Source: Gilvimarinus chinensis DSM 19667
GTDB lineage: Bacteria > Pseudomonadota > Gammaproteobacteria > Pseudomonadales > Cellvibrionaceae
Direction: 5' to 3'
Length of the DNA: 64,000 bases
NCBI RefSeq assembly: GCF_000377745.1
Contig: NZ_KB898708.1
Coordinates: forward strand, 310,001-374,000
The notes beneath the pieces were generated by a model. The model was given only the letters and a program-made list of their open reading frames with translations. It ran no database searches and was not told where the DNA came from. Of this stretch, positions 27,403-35,803 are shown piece by piece (within the stretch, counting starts at the first letter, position 1; each line of letters opens with the position of its first letter). The position numbers and the translations under genes were made by a program.

Positions 27403-28421
27403 CGCGTTTTATTAGGGTCGACGGCATCTCGAACTGCTTCACCCACAAAAACCAGTAACGTTAACAACAAAGCTAAAACAATAAACACTGATATACCAAT
27501 CCAGGGAGCGTGCAAATTGTTCTTACCCTGACTTACCATTTCGCCTAGCGAGGCAGACCCCGGTGGTAATCCGAAACCAAGAAAGTCCAGCGCCGTCAGG
27601 CTGGTAACACCTCCAACCAACAAGAAAGGAATAAACGTCACTGTCGCGACCATCGCATTGGGCAATAGATGACGAAACATCAGTGTTGCATCCGAAACCC
27701 CCATAGACTGTGCGGCCAACACATAATCAAGGTTTCTCGCGCGCAGAAATTCGGCGCGCACCACACCCACTAAAGTCATCCAGCCAAACAATAATAAAAT
27801 CAACAACAAAATCCAAAAGCTGGGAGGCACTAAACTGGCAATAATAATGAGCACAAAGAGGGTCGGCATACTAGACCAAACCTCTAACAGGCGCTGCCCA
27901 ATCAGGTCTATCTTTCCACCGTAAAACCCTTGTATTGCACCTGCCGCAACGCCGATAACCGTGGTTAACAAGGTCAGGATCAGACCAAAAACAACGGATA
28001 TCCGAAACCCATAAATTAAACGAGCAAGGACATCCCTCCCCTGATCATCAGTCCCCAGCCAATTCTCGGCAGATGGAGGACTGGGGGCCGGAGAAGGCAA
28101 GTCATAATTAATCGTTTTGTAATCAAATCTGATGGGAGGCCATAACATCCAACCAGACTGATTAATTAACTCAGCAATATAAGGGTCACGATAATCGGCG
28201 GCAACATCAAAATCGCCGCCAAATGTCAGCTCTGAATACTCCTGTATAACAGGAAAGTATAAGTTATTATCATACTTAACAATGATAGGGGCGCTATTGG
28301 CAATCAACTCCGCACCCAAGGTTACAGTGAACAAAGCTAAGAATAGCCAAAGGCTAAAAAATCCACGACGGTTCTTTTTAAAGCGCTGCCAACGCTCCTG
28401 ATTCAATGGACTCAATTTCAT
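27399..28421 (-). CDS. yejE: Peptide ABC importer permease
   Basis: A 340-residue permease of the OppC/DppC type: one N-terminal membrane helix (about 21-43), a periplasmic stretch with WLGTDDQGRDVLARL (a signature of these proteins), then five helices and the ATPase-contacting loop with SMGVSDATLMFRHLLPNA (EAA-type motif). It shares the TAATG junction with yejB and the ATGA junction with yejF, so all three are translationally coupled. Confidence 0.95.
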   Translation of the reverse strand: MKLSPLNQERWQRFKKNRRGFFSLWLFLALFTVTLGAELIANSAPIIVKYDNNLYFPVIQEYSELTFGGDFDVAADYRDPYIAELINQSGWMLWPPIRFDYKTINYDLPSPAPSPPSAENWLGTDDQGRDVLARLIYGFRISVVFGLILTLLTTVIGVAAGAIQGFYGGKIDLIGQRLLEVWSSMPTLFVLIIIASLVPPSFWILLLILLLFGWMTLVGVVRAEFLRARNLDYVLAAQSMGVSDATLMFRHLLPNAMVATVTFIPFLLVGGVTSLTALDFLGFGLPPGSASLGEMVSQGKNNLHAPWIGISVFIVLALLLTLLVFVGEAVRDAVDPNKTR

Positions 28422-29512
28422 TAGCGACCCTCAAAATCAATTCTGGGATCAACCCAGGTGTAAGCGAGGTCACTCACAATACCAATGAGCAGGCCGAGTA
28501 AGCCAAACATATACAACGTGCCAAACATGACGGGATAATCGCGCTGCAAAGTAGCCTCAAAACCTAACAAGCCCAGCCCCTCTAACGAGAAAATCACCTC
28601 AATTAAAAGCGAACCAGTAAAAAACATGCTGATAAAGGTGGCAGGAAAGCCAGCGATAATAATCAGCATCGCATTTCGAAACACATGCTTGTACAAAACC
28701 CGGCTTTCCATCGCCCCTTTTGCCCGAGCCGTAATGACATACTGCTTATTGATTTCATCTAAAAAAGAGTTTTTGGTCAGCATGGTCAATGTGGCAAAGC
28801 CACCTATGACCATAGCGATAATCGGCAAGGTTAAGTGCCAAAAATAATCGGCAATTTTTTCGTACCATCGAAGGGAATCGAAGTTGTCAGACACCAGGCC
28901 TCGCAAGGGAAACCAGTCAAAATAGGACCCGCCGGCAAACACGATGATAAGCAATATGGCAAATAAGAAGCCCGGCACAGCGTTGCCAATCACAATAATC
29001 CAACTGCTCCAAACATCGAAACTACTGTGGTGCTTTATCGCTTTCCTAATTCCCAAAGGAATGGAGACAAGGTAAATAATCAACGTGCTCCACAATCCTA
29101 ACGATACAGATACAGGCAAGCGATCAATGATTAGCTCTGTAACCGAACTGGCTTTGAATAAACTATCGCCAAAATCAAAGCGAACATAATCCCACAGCAT
29201 AGTGAAATAGCGTTCGTACATGGGTTTATCGAAGCCAAACTGTTTTTCAATTTCAGCGATTACCTCAGGATCCAGCCCACGTGCCCCGCGGGACTCAGGT
29301 GACTCGCCAGCGGCACTCAAGCCAGAGTCGGGTTGGTCCGAGCTGCTGCCTGTCACACGCTGAATTGAGCTATCACCCATCCCTAGCATCTTGGCAACAG
29401 CCTGATCCACTGGACCGCCCGGTGTAGCCTGGACAATAAAAAAATTGAGCGTAATGATTGCCAGCAATGTCGGTATTACCAGCAGCAACCGCCTAAGTAC
29501 ATATGCCGCCAA
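28421..29512 (-). CDS. yejB: Peptide ABC importer permease
   Basis: The OppB-type permease, 363 residues. It starts with [17 protein letters not shown] and has six membrane helices; the EAA loop is [22 protein letters not shown] long, acidic loop between residues 42 and 90 ([12 protein letters not shown]-like residues) is typical of YejB, in contrast to the shorter OppB. Nineteen bases follow yejA. Confidence 0.95.
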   Translation of the reverse strand: MAAYVLRRLLLVIPTLLAIITLNFFIVQATPGGPVDQAVAKMLGMGDSSIQRVTGSSSDQPDSGLSAAGESPESRGARGLDPEVIAEIEKQFGFDKPMYERYFTMLWDYVRFDFGDSLFKASSVTELIIDRLPVSVSLGLWSTLIIYLVSIPLGIRKAIKHHSSFDVWSSWIIVIGNAVPGFLFAILLIIVFAGGSYFDWFPLRGLVSDNFDSLRWYEKIADYFWHLTLPIIAMVIGGFATLTMLTKNSFLDEINKQYVITARAKGAMESRVLYKHVFRNAMLIIIAGFPATFISMFFTGSLLIEVIFSLEGLGLLGFEATLQRDYPVMFGTLYMFGLLGLLIGIVSDLAYTWVDPRIDFEGR

Positions 29513-29531
29513 ATTTACACCACCATCCTAA

Positions 29532-31349
29532 TCACTTCGCCAAAGATTTTGCTTTTTGCTCATCGTACCACCAGGAGTCCAACCCAATGGCATATCTAGG
29601 ACGTTTCTCAGGGCGTGAGAATTTATTCCAGTAGGCAATTCGGAAGACACCTGAATGCCACTGCGGGATAACATAAAAATTCCACAAAGCAACACGGTCA
29701 AAAGCCTTCCCCAAAGCCATGAGCTTGTCATCATCTTCTTGACTATCTCGAATCTGGGCAATCAAGGCGTCGATCACAGGATTACTGACACCGGCTTGAT
29801 TATAGGTTGAGTCCAGGTAGTCAGAGTGCCAGGCAAGTTCCATTACCGGCATAGGGTACGGCATAGCGCTATATCCTTGCGGCGTCATTTGATAGTCCCT
29901 TGAACGCAGACGATTCAAATACTGAGTTGAATCCACCATACGAATACTTGCACTAATACCAATGCGCTCTAAATTGCGAATAAAAGGTAAGGTTACCCTC
30001 TCCATCGAAGGGCTATAAAGCAGTATTTCGAACGCAAATGCTTCGCCTTTTTCATTCACCAACTTTTTATCTTTTAAGCTCCAGCCCGCCTCTTTCAAAA
30101 GTGCCAACGCTTGTCGCATTTGCTCTCTGTTGCGGCCCGAGCCATCGGTTTTTTGTGCCCGCCACACAGGACCAAACACCTCCTCAGGCAATTGATCACG
30201 AAAAGGCTCTAACACCGCCAGCTCAGCTTTACTGGGCGAGCCTTCGGCTTTGTACGGTGTGTTTTCAAAGTAACTTTCATTGCGCGTATACGATGAATAG
30301 AAAAGGTTTTTGTTCAACCATTCAAAATCCAGCATTAAGTTCAGTGCGCGACGCACGCGACGATCCTGAAACAACTTGTATTGTGTATTAAAAACAAATG
30401 CCTGCATCGGCTGAGGAATGGAGTGAGCCACCTCTTCCTTCACAATTTTTCCCTGGGTGACAGCTGGCACCTGATAGCCTTCAGCCCATTGCTTGGCAAT
30501 ATTCTCCCGCCTGAAGTCAAACTCTCCTGCCTTAAATGCCTCTAAGCTGACTGTATCATCCCGATAATAGTCATAGCGAATCGTATCAAAATTCAGAAGC
30601 CCTTTACGGCTAGGTAAATTTTTAGCCCAATAATCTTTTATCCGTTCGTAGGTCGCCGACTGCCCCAACTTATAGTCGGCGACACGGTAAGCACCACTCC
30701 CCAGCGGAGGCTCCTTTAATGGCTCTGAAAAGTCACGAGACTGCCAATAATGTTTAGGAAGAATAGGCAGAGAAGCCATACTAGGCACCAGCTCTTTATT
30801 CGAGGTCTTAAATGAGAACTTAACTGTTAACTCATCGATAGCCTTCACGTCACTAACATCGCCATAACGCTGCTTTACGAAAGGAACCCCCTCTTCCATA
30901 AATTTATGAAAAGTAAATACGACATCCTCAGCCGTGATTTTTTTACCATCTTGATGGCGAGCATTGGGGTTAAGATAAAAGGTGACCCATGTGTAATCTG
31001 AGGGGTACTCAATGCTCTCAGCAATCAACGGATAATAAACACCTATCTCATCGTCACTGCTGATCATCAAAGAATCATAGAAGGCTTCGCTATTGACCTC
31101 ACTATCACCTCGCGAGGCATATCGATTAAAACTGTCGTAGGTACCGACCGTTGCCAAGACTAACTGCCCCCCTTTAGGGGCGTCAGGGTTTACATAGTCA
31201 AAATGTTCAAAGTCTGCCGAATATTTTGGCTCGCCACGCTCCGCGAAGGCGTGGGATTTGATCACATTTACCTCAGCTGCGTCTTGCGCATAAGCCGCGG
31301 AGGCGAATAACCATACCAATGCGAACACGGCGTATCTAAATCTGTTCAT
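29532..31349 (-). CDS. yejA: Peptide ABC importer substrate-binding protein
   Basis: The periplasmic receptor of the importer, 605 residues. The signal peptide MNRFRYAVFALVWLFASAA is followed by a likely cleavage after AYA. The body is a family 5 solute-binding domain with YRVADYKLGQSATYERI, RALNLMLDFEWLN and TPQGYSAMPYP. The start at 31349 has a GAGATGAG-like site; a longer frame up to 31415 would place residues ahead of the signal peptide and is not favoured. First gene of the yejABEF operon, divergent from the CheC-like gene. Confidence 0.95.
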   Translation of the reverse strand: MNRFRYAVFALVWLFASAAYAQDAAEVNVIKSHAFAERGEPKYSADFEHFDYVNPDAPKGGQLVLATVGTYDSFNRYASRGDSEVNSEAFYDSLMISSDDEIGVYYPLIAESIEYPSDYTWVTFYLNPNARHQDGKKITAEDVVFTFHKFMEEGVPFVKQRYGDVSDVKAIDELTVKFSFKTSNKELVPSMASLPILPKHYWQSRDFSEPLKEPPLGSGAYRVADYKLGQSATYERIKDYWAKNLPSRKGLLNFDTIRYDYYRDDTVSLEAFKAGEFDFRRENIAKQWAEGYQVPAVTQGKIVKEEVAHSIPQPMQAFVFNTQYKLFQDRRVRRALNLMLDFEWLNKNLFYSSYTRNESYFENTPYKAEGSPSKAELAVLEPFRDQLPEEVFGPVWRAQKTDGSGRNREQMRQALALLKEAGWSLKDKKLVNEKGEAFAFEILLYSPSMERVTLPFIRNLERIGISASIRMVDSTQYLNRLRSRDYQMTPQGYSAMPYPMPVMELAWHSDYLDSTYNQAGVSNPVIDALIAQIRDSQEDDDKLMALGKAFDRVALWNFYVIPQWHSGVFRIAYWNKFSRPEKRPRYAIGLDSWWYDEQKAKSLAK

Positions 31350-31576
31350 ATTCTCATCTCGCGATAACGAAGGCAGTTGGACAAATTGTACGGAAACTAG
31401 TGCCCTTATGTACAACTAAGTTGAGCAAAGCGAGCACTATAATATTAAGCAAGGCCTTATGGAGACTGGCACGGACAACCTGATGTTATAGTGCTACTAT
31501 TAGACTAAATTAAGTGACAGCCAGCCAAAGCTGATCATTTTTTAACCCTATCATTTCTCGAACGCAAGGTTGCGCA

Positions 31577-32194
31577 ATGACAACCAAGCTTCTTAATGAA
31601 GACCAGCGGGACTGCCTACAAGAAATTGCCAATGTCGCCATGGGGCAATCGGCAGATCGACTAGCGCGCCTGCTTGACGTATTTGTCGTGCTCTCCATTC
31701 CCACCGTGGGCATTCTAACTCGCAATGATATCGCCATGGCGCTGCAAAGCCTACAGCAGTCAAATACCGAGGTCACACACGGCCTGACTGGGGTGTGCCA
31801 AGGGTTTATCGGTGGCGGAATCGCCGGTGAAGCTCTATTGATCTTTAACGGCACCAATTATCATGACCTGGCGACACTACTTCGCTATCAGCAGAGCGAA
31901 GGTATTAAAAACGAGCTACTCATGGACACCACCAATGTACTGGGAGGCGCTTGTTTACATAGCCTGGCTAAACAGCTCGACACCCATTTCAGCCTTGGTC
32001 CTCCCACCTTGCTCAATGGCAACCCAGACCTGGCCAGTAGCCTGCAAGAACGAGAAACCGGTTGGTCTGAGGCTCTTGTAATAGAGATCAATTACTCGAT
32101 CGAAGACCATAAAGTAAATTGTGACCTATTGTTGGTTATCAGTGAGAATTGCATAGACGGCTTACTTGAAAAATTAAATTACCTCCTTGAATAA
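31577..32194 (+). CDS. CheC-like phosphatase
   Basis: A 205-residue CheC/CheX/FliY-type protein. The first active motif reads Asp12-x3-Glu16-x2-Asn19 followed 22 residues later by Pro42, the family signature. A second copy (MDTTNVLGGACLH, Asp replacing Glu, Pro at the right spacing) is present but altered. Such proteins dephosphorylate CheY-type response regulators. No cheD, cheY or flagellar gene lies near. It is followed after six bases by a GGDEF gene, so the two form a unit. The start ATG has an AAGG site seven bases upstream. Confidence 0.8.
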   Translation: MTTKLLNEDQRDCLQEIANVAMGQSADRLARLLDVFVVLSIPTVGILTRNDIAMALQSLQQSNTEVTHGLTGVCQGFIGGGIAGEALLIFNGTNYHDLATLLRYQQSEGIKNELLMDTTNVLGGACLHSLAKQLDTHFSLGPPTLLNGNPDLASSLQERETGWSEALVIEINYSIEDHKVNCDLLLVISENCIDGLLEKLNYLLE

Positions 32195-32200
32195 TAAGAG

Positions 32201-33157
32201 ATGGCTCAAGACGACATAAATCACTTTCTTAAAGATGTCCATTGGCTAATGGACATCCTGCAAAATATTGATGTTGGCCTGGTTGTCTTAGACCGGGAGT
32301 ATCAGGTTTGCCTGTGGAACCAGTTTATGCAGAACCACAGCGGTAAGGCCCCTGAGCACGTCTTAGGCCAATCATTGTTTGATGTATTCCCTCAGCTGCC
32401 GCAAGAATGGTTTTGCCGCAAGGCCGAACCCGCTTTTGTCCTGCAAAGCGCCGCCTTCACCACCTGGGAGCAGCGCCCTTACCTTTTCCACTTTCCGCAC
32501 TACCGCCCCATTACCGGTAGCGCCGAATTTATGTACCAAAACAGCACTATTATCCCTTTACTCAACACTCATGCAGAAGTTTCGCATATTTGCTTGATTT
32601 TATACGATGTTACTGACACCGCTATCAGCAAAATCACCCAAACTGAAACCAATAATCGTCTGGAAGATTTGAGCCGAATTGACCATTTGACCCAACTTTT
32701 TAATCGAGGCTACTGGGAGAGCTGCCTTGAGCAAGAGTTTAAACGTTTTGATCGCTATCATATTCCCTGCACATTGATCATGTTCGATATCGATCACTTT
32801 AAAAGAGTCAACGACACTCATGGTCATAGCGTCGGGGACGATGTAATACGTGTCATAAGTCAATGCTTAAAAGAAGAGATGAGGGAAACCGACGTGGCCG
32901 GACGTTATGGTGGAGAGGAGTTTTGTGTCATCCTCACCGCCACAGATAGTGATGGAGGGCTGGAATTTGCCGAACGGTTGCGCAATAGAGTCGAAAATCA
33001 GCGAATTATGGCGCAGAATGAGATCCGGGTAACCATTAGCCTTGGAGTTTGCGAGCTAAATGAGAGTATTGAGAATACACAAACCTGGATAAAGCGCGCC
33101 GATCAAGCACTTTATCACAGCAAAAATCGCGGCAGAAATCAAAGCACCCAGAACTGA
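32201..33157 (+). CDS. PAS-GGDEF diguanylate cyclase
   Basis: A 318-residue cytosolic c-di-GMP synthase. Residues 17-140 form a PAS domain (GLVVLDREYQVCLWN, then FHFPHYRP); residues 157-315 form the GGDEF domain beginning with DHLTQLFNR. The active site is GGEEF (237-241), and the product-inhibition I-site RETD sits at 228-231, five residues before it. No membrane helix is seen. Its probable partner is the CheC-like protein encoded just upstream. Confidence 0.93.
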   Translation: MAQDDINHFLKDVHWLMDILQNIDVGLVVLDREYQVCLWNQFMQNHSGKAPEHVLGQSLFDVFPQLPQEWFCRKAEPAFVLQSAAFTTWEQRPYLFHFPHYRPITGSAEFMYQNSTIIPLLNTHAEVSHICLILYDVTDTAISKITQTETNNRLEDLSRIDHLTQLFNRGYWESCLEQEFKRFDRYHIPCTLIMFDIDHFKRVNDTHGHSVGDDVIRVISQCLKEEMRETDVAGRYGGEEFCVILTATDSDGGLEFAERLRNRVENQRIMAQNEIRVTISLGVCELNESIENTQTWIKRADQALYHSKNRGRNQSTQN

Positions 33158-33181
33158 ACTTCATCACGAGCCGTGCAATAA

Positions 33182-33210
33182 AATGGCGCGCCTCAAAGAG
33201 ACACGCCATT
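33182..33210 (-). terminator. Terminator after ppiD
   Basis: On the minus strand a 13-pair stem (AATGGCGTGTCTC with three-base TTT loop, including two G-U pairs) is followed by TTATT, 58 bases beyond the ppiD stop. In the plus direction the same two positions are A-C mismatches, so the hairpin should work better for ppiD than for the GGDEF gene. Confidence 0.7.
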
Positions 33211-33267
33211 AAACATATTAGTCGCTCTTAAGCTGAAATGAAGTAAAGCTAAACGATCTAAATATTG

Positions 33268-35130
33268 TTACTCAGCCACTATATTGGCAGTTTCAAGCAA
33301 ATAATTGCTAAAAGATTCAAAGTCAGCCGAACCATAAAAGCCCGCAACGCCTTGTCGCATGGCTTGCTGCTGTTCTTCAGGCATATCAACGGCAGGCACA
33401 GCCACCTTTTTAAGCTGCACAATATGATATTCCCCATTGCCCGCTGAGCCGTCCACAATACTTCCACTTACTGGACGCGGCAAAGAGAAAGCAAACTCAA
33501 TAACACTGCGAGGCTGGGAGGTATCTGAACGAGCCCCCTCAGTTACTTCCACCAACTCTAACTCTTCGCTGGAAGCCACCACAGCCAAATCTTCTCCAGA
33601 CTCAACACGACGGACTAAAGCATCTCCTCGCTGGCGAAGTGCCTCATCTGCTTTCTGCTCTGATAAAGTAGCTCGGATATCGCTCTGCACCTCAGCCAAC
33701 GGCTTCACAAAACTAGCTTCGCGCTCCAGCAGTTTAACCACCACAACTCGATCCGAGGCTAATTCAATTAATTCACTTGAATTTCCGAACTCTAAAACCT
33801 CTTCGCCAAAAGCTGCACGGACTACAGCATCATAAGCTGCCACCCCATTTCCGCCATTTCGAGAAAAGGCATCTGTGCTCTGAGCCTCCAGCCCAAGGGA
33901 GTCAGCCACATCAGCCAAAGATTCGGCGTTATAAGACAAGTCTTCAAGGCGATCCAGCAGCTCCACAAAGCGCCCCTCAGCCCTCGCCCGCTTAATCTGC
34001 GCGGCAATACTGTCTCGCTCGGCATCAAAGTCTGGTGCTTCACCACCAGACATATCCACCAACTTTATGAAGTGTGTACCTGCGTCCGTTTCAACTGGCG
34101 CGGAAACTTCTCCAACATTCAACTGCGCCAAGGCCTCTTCAAATTCTTCAGGAAAAGCATCTCCAGTTGTGACACCGAGATCTCCGCCCATATCTTTAGA
34201 GCCCATATCATCAGAGTACTGCTGTGCCAGCTCTGCGAAATCTTGCCCACTGTCAATTGCTGCCTGCACCTGCGCAAGCTCAGCCTCGCTCGCCTCTTCC
34301 AATAAAATGTGAGCTACATGACGCTCTACCACCGGCGTAAAGCTGTCTATATTTTCCTCAAAGTACGACTTGATTTCCGCCTCAGAAAGCTCTTCGGATG
34401 CCATCAAGCGCTCAACACTTAGATCAATATATTCGACGATAACCTTCTCTGGCTCTGTGAAAGGCTCTGCATTCTGTTTGTAGTAATCGGCAATCTCTGC
34501 CTCAGACACCTCTACTTCATCTAACAAACTTTCAACGGTTAGGGTTACGTACGAAAAATCTCGTGTTTGATTATTTAGTTCAGCCAGATATTCCACCTCT
34601 GCAGCAGTCGCAAAGCCAGAATTTGTAATTCCATTTGCCAACTGATTCACAATCAGATCCCGAGACAACTCAGTACGATAATTGGCTGGGGTATAACCAA
34701 GGCGACGCAAAGCCATTGTAAATACTTCAGGATCGAATTGGCCTGCACTGTTTTGGAAGGCGGGAATGGAAACAATAACATCATCAATGCGCTGACGGGA
34801 GATAGCCATGTTGGCGCTTTCTGCAGCCTGTATCATTACAGCTCTGTCAATTAAACGATCAATAGCCGGTTGACGCAAATTCTCATTCGAGAGAAAGCTT
34901 TCTGGGACCGAATCACCAAAACGATTGCGAAGCTGCACCTTTTGCTGCTCAACAGCGCGTAACACCTCTGTTTCAGTTATTTCTTGGCCATTTACGGTCA
35001 AGGCTACTTGGGTATTATTAGCGGTGCTAAACAGGGCTTCAGCCCCCGATAGCGCAAAAATAATTACCAGCAGCCCGACTAGTATCCCCGCAACAACACC
35101 CTTAGAGTTGTCCCGCATGGTTTGTAACAT
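33268..35130 (-). CDS. ppiD: Membrane-anchored periplasmic chaperone/foldase
   Basis: PpiD sits at the periplasmic exit of SecYEG and helps outer-membrane proteins fold. The 620-residue protein has one N-terminal helix (12-34), a SurA-like N-terminal domain, and a parvulin region around 268-360 starting with RHVAHILLEE and containing QYSDDMGSKDMGGDLG. It is the last gene of the tig-clpPX-lon-hupB-ppiD block and has its own downstream terminator. Confidence 0.95.
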   Translation of the reverse strand: MLQTMRDNSKGVVAGILVGLLVIIFALSGAEALFSTANNTQVALTVNGQEITETEVLRAVEQQKVQLRNRFGDSVPESFLSNENLRQPAIDRLIDRAVMIQAAESANMAISRQRIDDVIVSIPAFQNSAGQFDPEVFTMALRRLGYTPANYRTELSRDLIVNQLANGITNSGFATAAEVEYLAELNNQTRDFSYVTLTVESLLDEVEVSEAEIADYYKQNAEPFTEPEKVIVEYIDLSVERLMASEELSEAEIKSYFEENIDSFTPVVERHVAHILLEEASEAELAQVQAAIDSGQDFAELAQQYSDDMGSKDMGGDLGVTTGDAFPEEFEEALAQLNVGEVSAPVETDAGTHFIKLVDMSGGEAPDFDAERDSIAAQIKRARAEGRFVELLDRLEDLSYNAESLADVADSLGLEAQSTDAFSRNGGNGVAAYDAVVRAAFGEEVLEFGNSSELIELASDRVVVVKLLEREASFVKPLAEVQSDIRATLSEQKADEALRQRGDALVRRVESGEDLAVVASSEELELVEVTEGARSDTSQPRSVIEFAFSLPRPVSGSIVDGSAGNGEYHIVQLKKVAVPAVDMPEEQQQAMRQGVAGFYGSADFESFSNYLLETANIVAE

Positions 35131-35187
35131 GTTCTGCTCCCAGACCCATTGTGTCTACGTTGACACTAATACTTATTAAACATAAAA

Positions 35188-35210
35188 AAGGCGCATCTGT
35201 GATGCGCCTT
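35188..35210 (-). terminator. Terminator of hupB
   Basis: A perfect ten-pair stem (AAGGCGCATC) with a three-base loop, followed on the minus strand by a run of six T. It lies between hupB and ppiD, so ppiD must have its own promoter or rely on readthrough. Confidence 0.9.
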
Positions 35211-35214
35211 ATTT

Positions 35215-35244
35215 CATCGATAAATACAAGGTTATTTATCGATG
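35215..35244. repeat. Perfect 12-bp inverted repeat downstream of hupB
   Basis: CATCGATAAATA and its exact complement flank the six bases CAAGGT. The element lies just before the hupB terminator and would be a second hairpin in the hupB 3' untranslated region. AT-rich, without a T-run of its own, so perhaps a stability element or a protein-binding site. Confidence 0.7.
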
Positions 35245-35264
35245 TTTATCTTAATCGAAGCCGA

Positions 35265-35537
35265 TTAATTTACAGCGTCTTTCAGAGCTTTACCCGCTTT
35301 GAAACTGGGAACATTCGCAGCAGCGATTTGAATCTCTGCGCCAGTTTGCGGGTTACGACCTGTACGAGCAGCACGCTCTTTAACAGAAAAGGTTCCAAAC
35401 CCTACCAGCACAACTTGGTCACCCTTCTTCAATGAATCGGTGATACCGTCGACAACGGCGTCCAATGCACGGCCAGCAGCAGCTTTGGAAATATCCGCAG
35501 ATGCGGCGATGGCTTCGATCAGCTCAGTTTTGTTCAC
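35265..35537 (-). CDS. hupB: DNA-binding protein HU-beta
   Basis: A 90-residue nucleoid protein that bends DNA. The sequence has [19 protein letters not shown], the arm with [12 protein letters not shown] and the DNA-contacting [13 protein letters not shown]. The start is GTG with AAGGGG six bases upstream. It lies between lon and ppiD, as in E. coli, and has a strong sigma-70 promoter and a strong terminator, so its high expression is independent of lon. Confidence 0.98.
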   Translation of the reverse strand: MNKTELIEAIAASADISKAAAGRALDAVVDGITDSLKKGDQVVLVGFGTFSVKERAARTGRNPQTGAEIQIAAANVPSFKAGKALKDAVN

Positions 35538-35655
35538 GTTTAACCCCTTAAATAGATTTTCCAGAACACGTGTTTATAGTTGTGCAGTGTGTTTTTGATT
35601 TGGCGACATCAGGCTAACCCAGTGCGGCTCAGCACCACTCACTATTGAATTGCGA

Positions 35656-35684
35656 TTTATACCAAGTGGCAGAGTGTGGGTCAA
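35656..35684 (-). promoter_or_regulatory. Sigma-70 promoter of hupB
   Basis: On the minus strand TTGACC (35679-35684) and TATAAA (35656-35661) are 17 bases apart. Transcription would start near 35649, about 110 bases before the GTG start. Confidence 0.8.
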
Positions 35685-35739
35685 GGCTGCTCTTAGTAAT
35701 TGCGTAAGCAAACCTATATTTGGTCGCGTTTTAAACAAA

Positions 35740-35760
35740 AAGCCCCGACTAACGGGGCTT
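35740..35760 (-). terminator. Terminator of lon
   Basis: An eight-pair stem (AAGCCCCG with loop ACTAA) is followed on the minus strand by TTTTTGTTT. It lies 44 bases after the lon stop and upstream of the hupB promoter. Confidence 0.88.
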
Positions 35761-35803
35761 AGAATTGCGCAGAAACTCAATATTGGTTACACAAAGTAAC
35801 ATG

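Noticed and set aside
31438-31443. TATAAT on the plus strand upstream of the CheC-like gene
   Set aside because: No -35 box at acceptable distance (the nearest, TTGAGC, is only 11 bases away).
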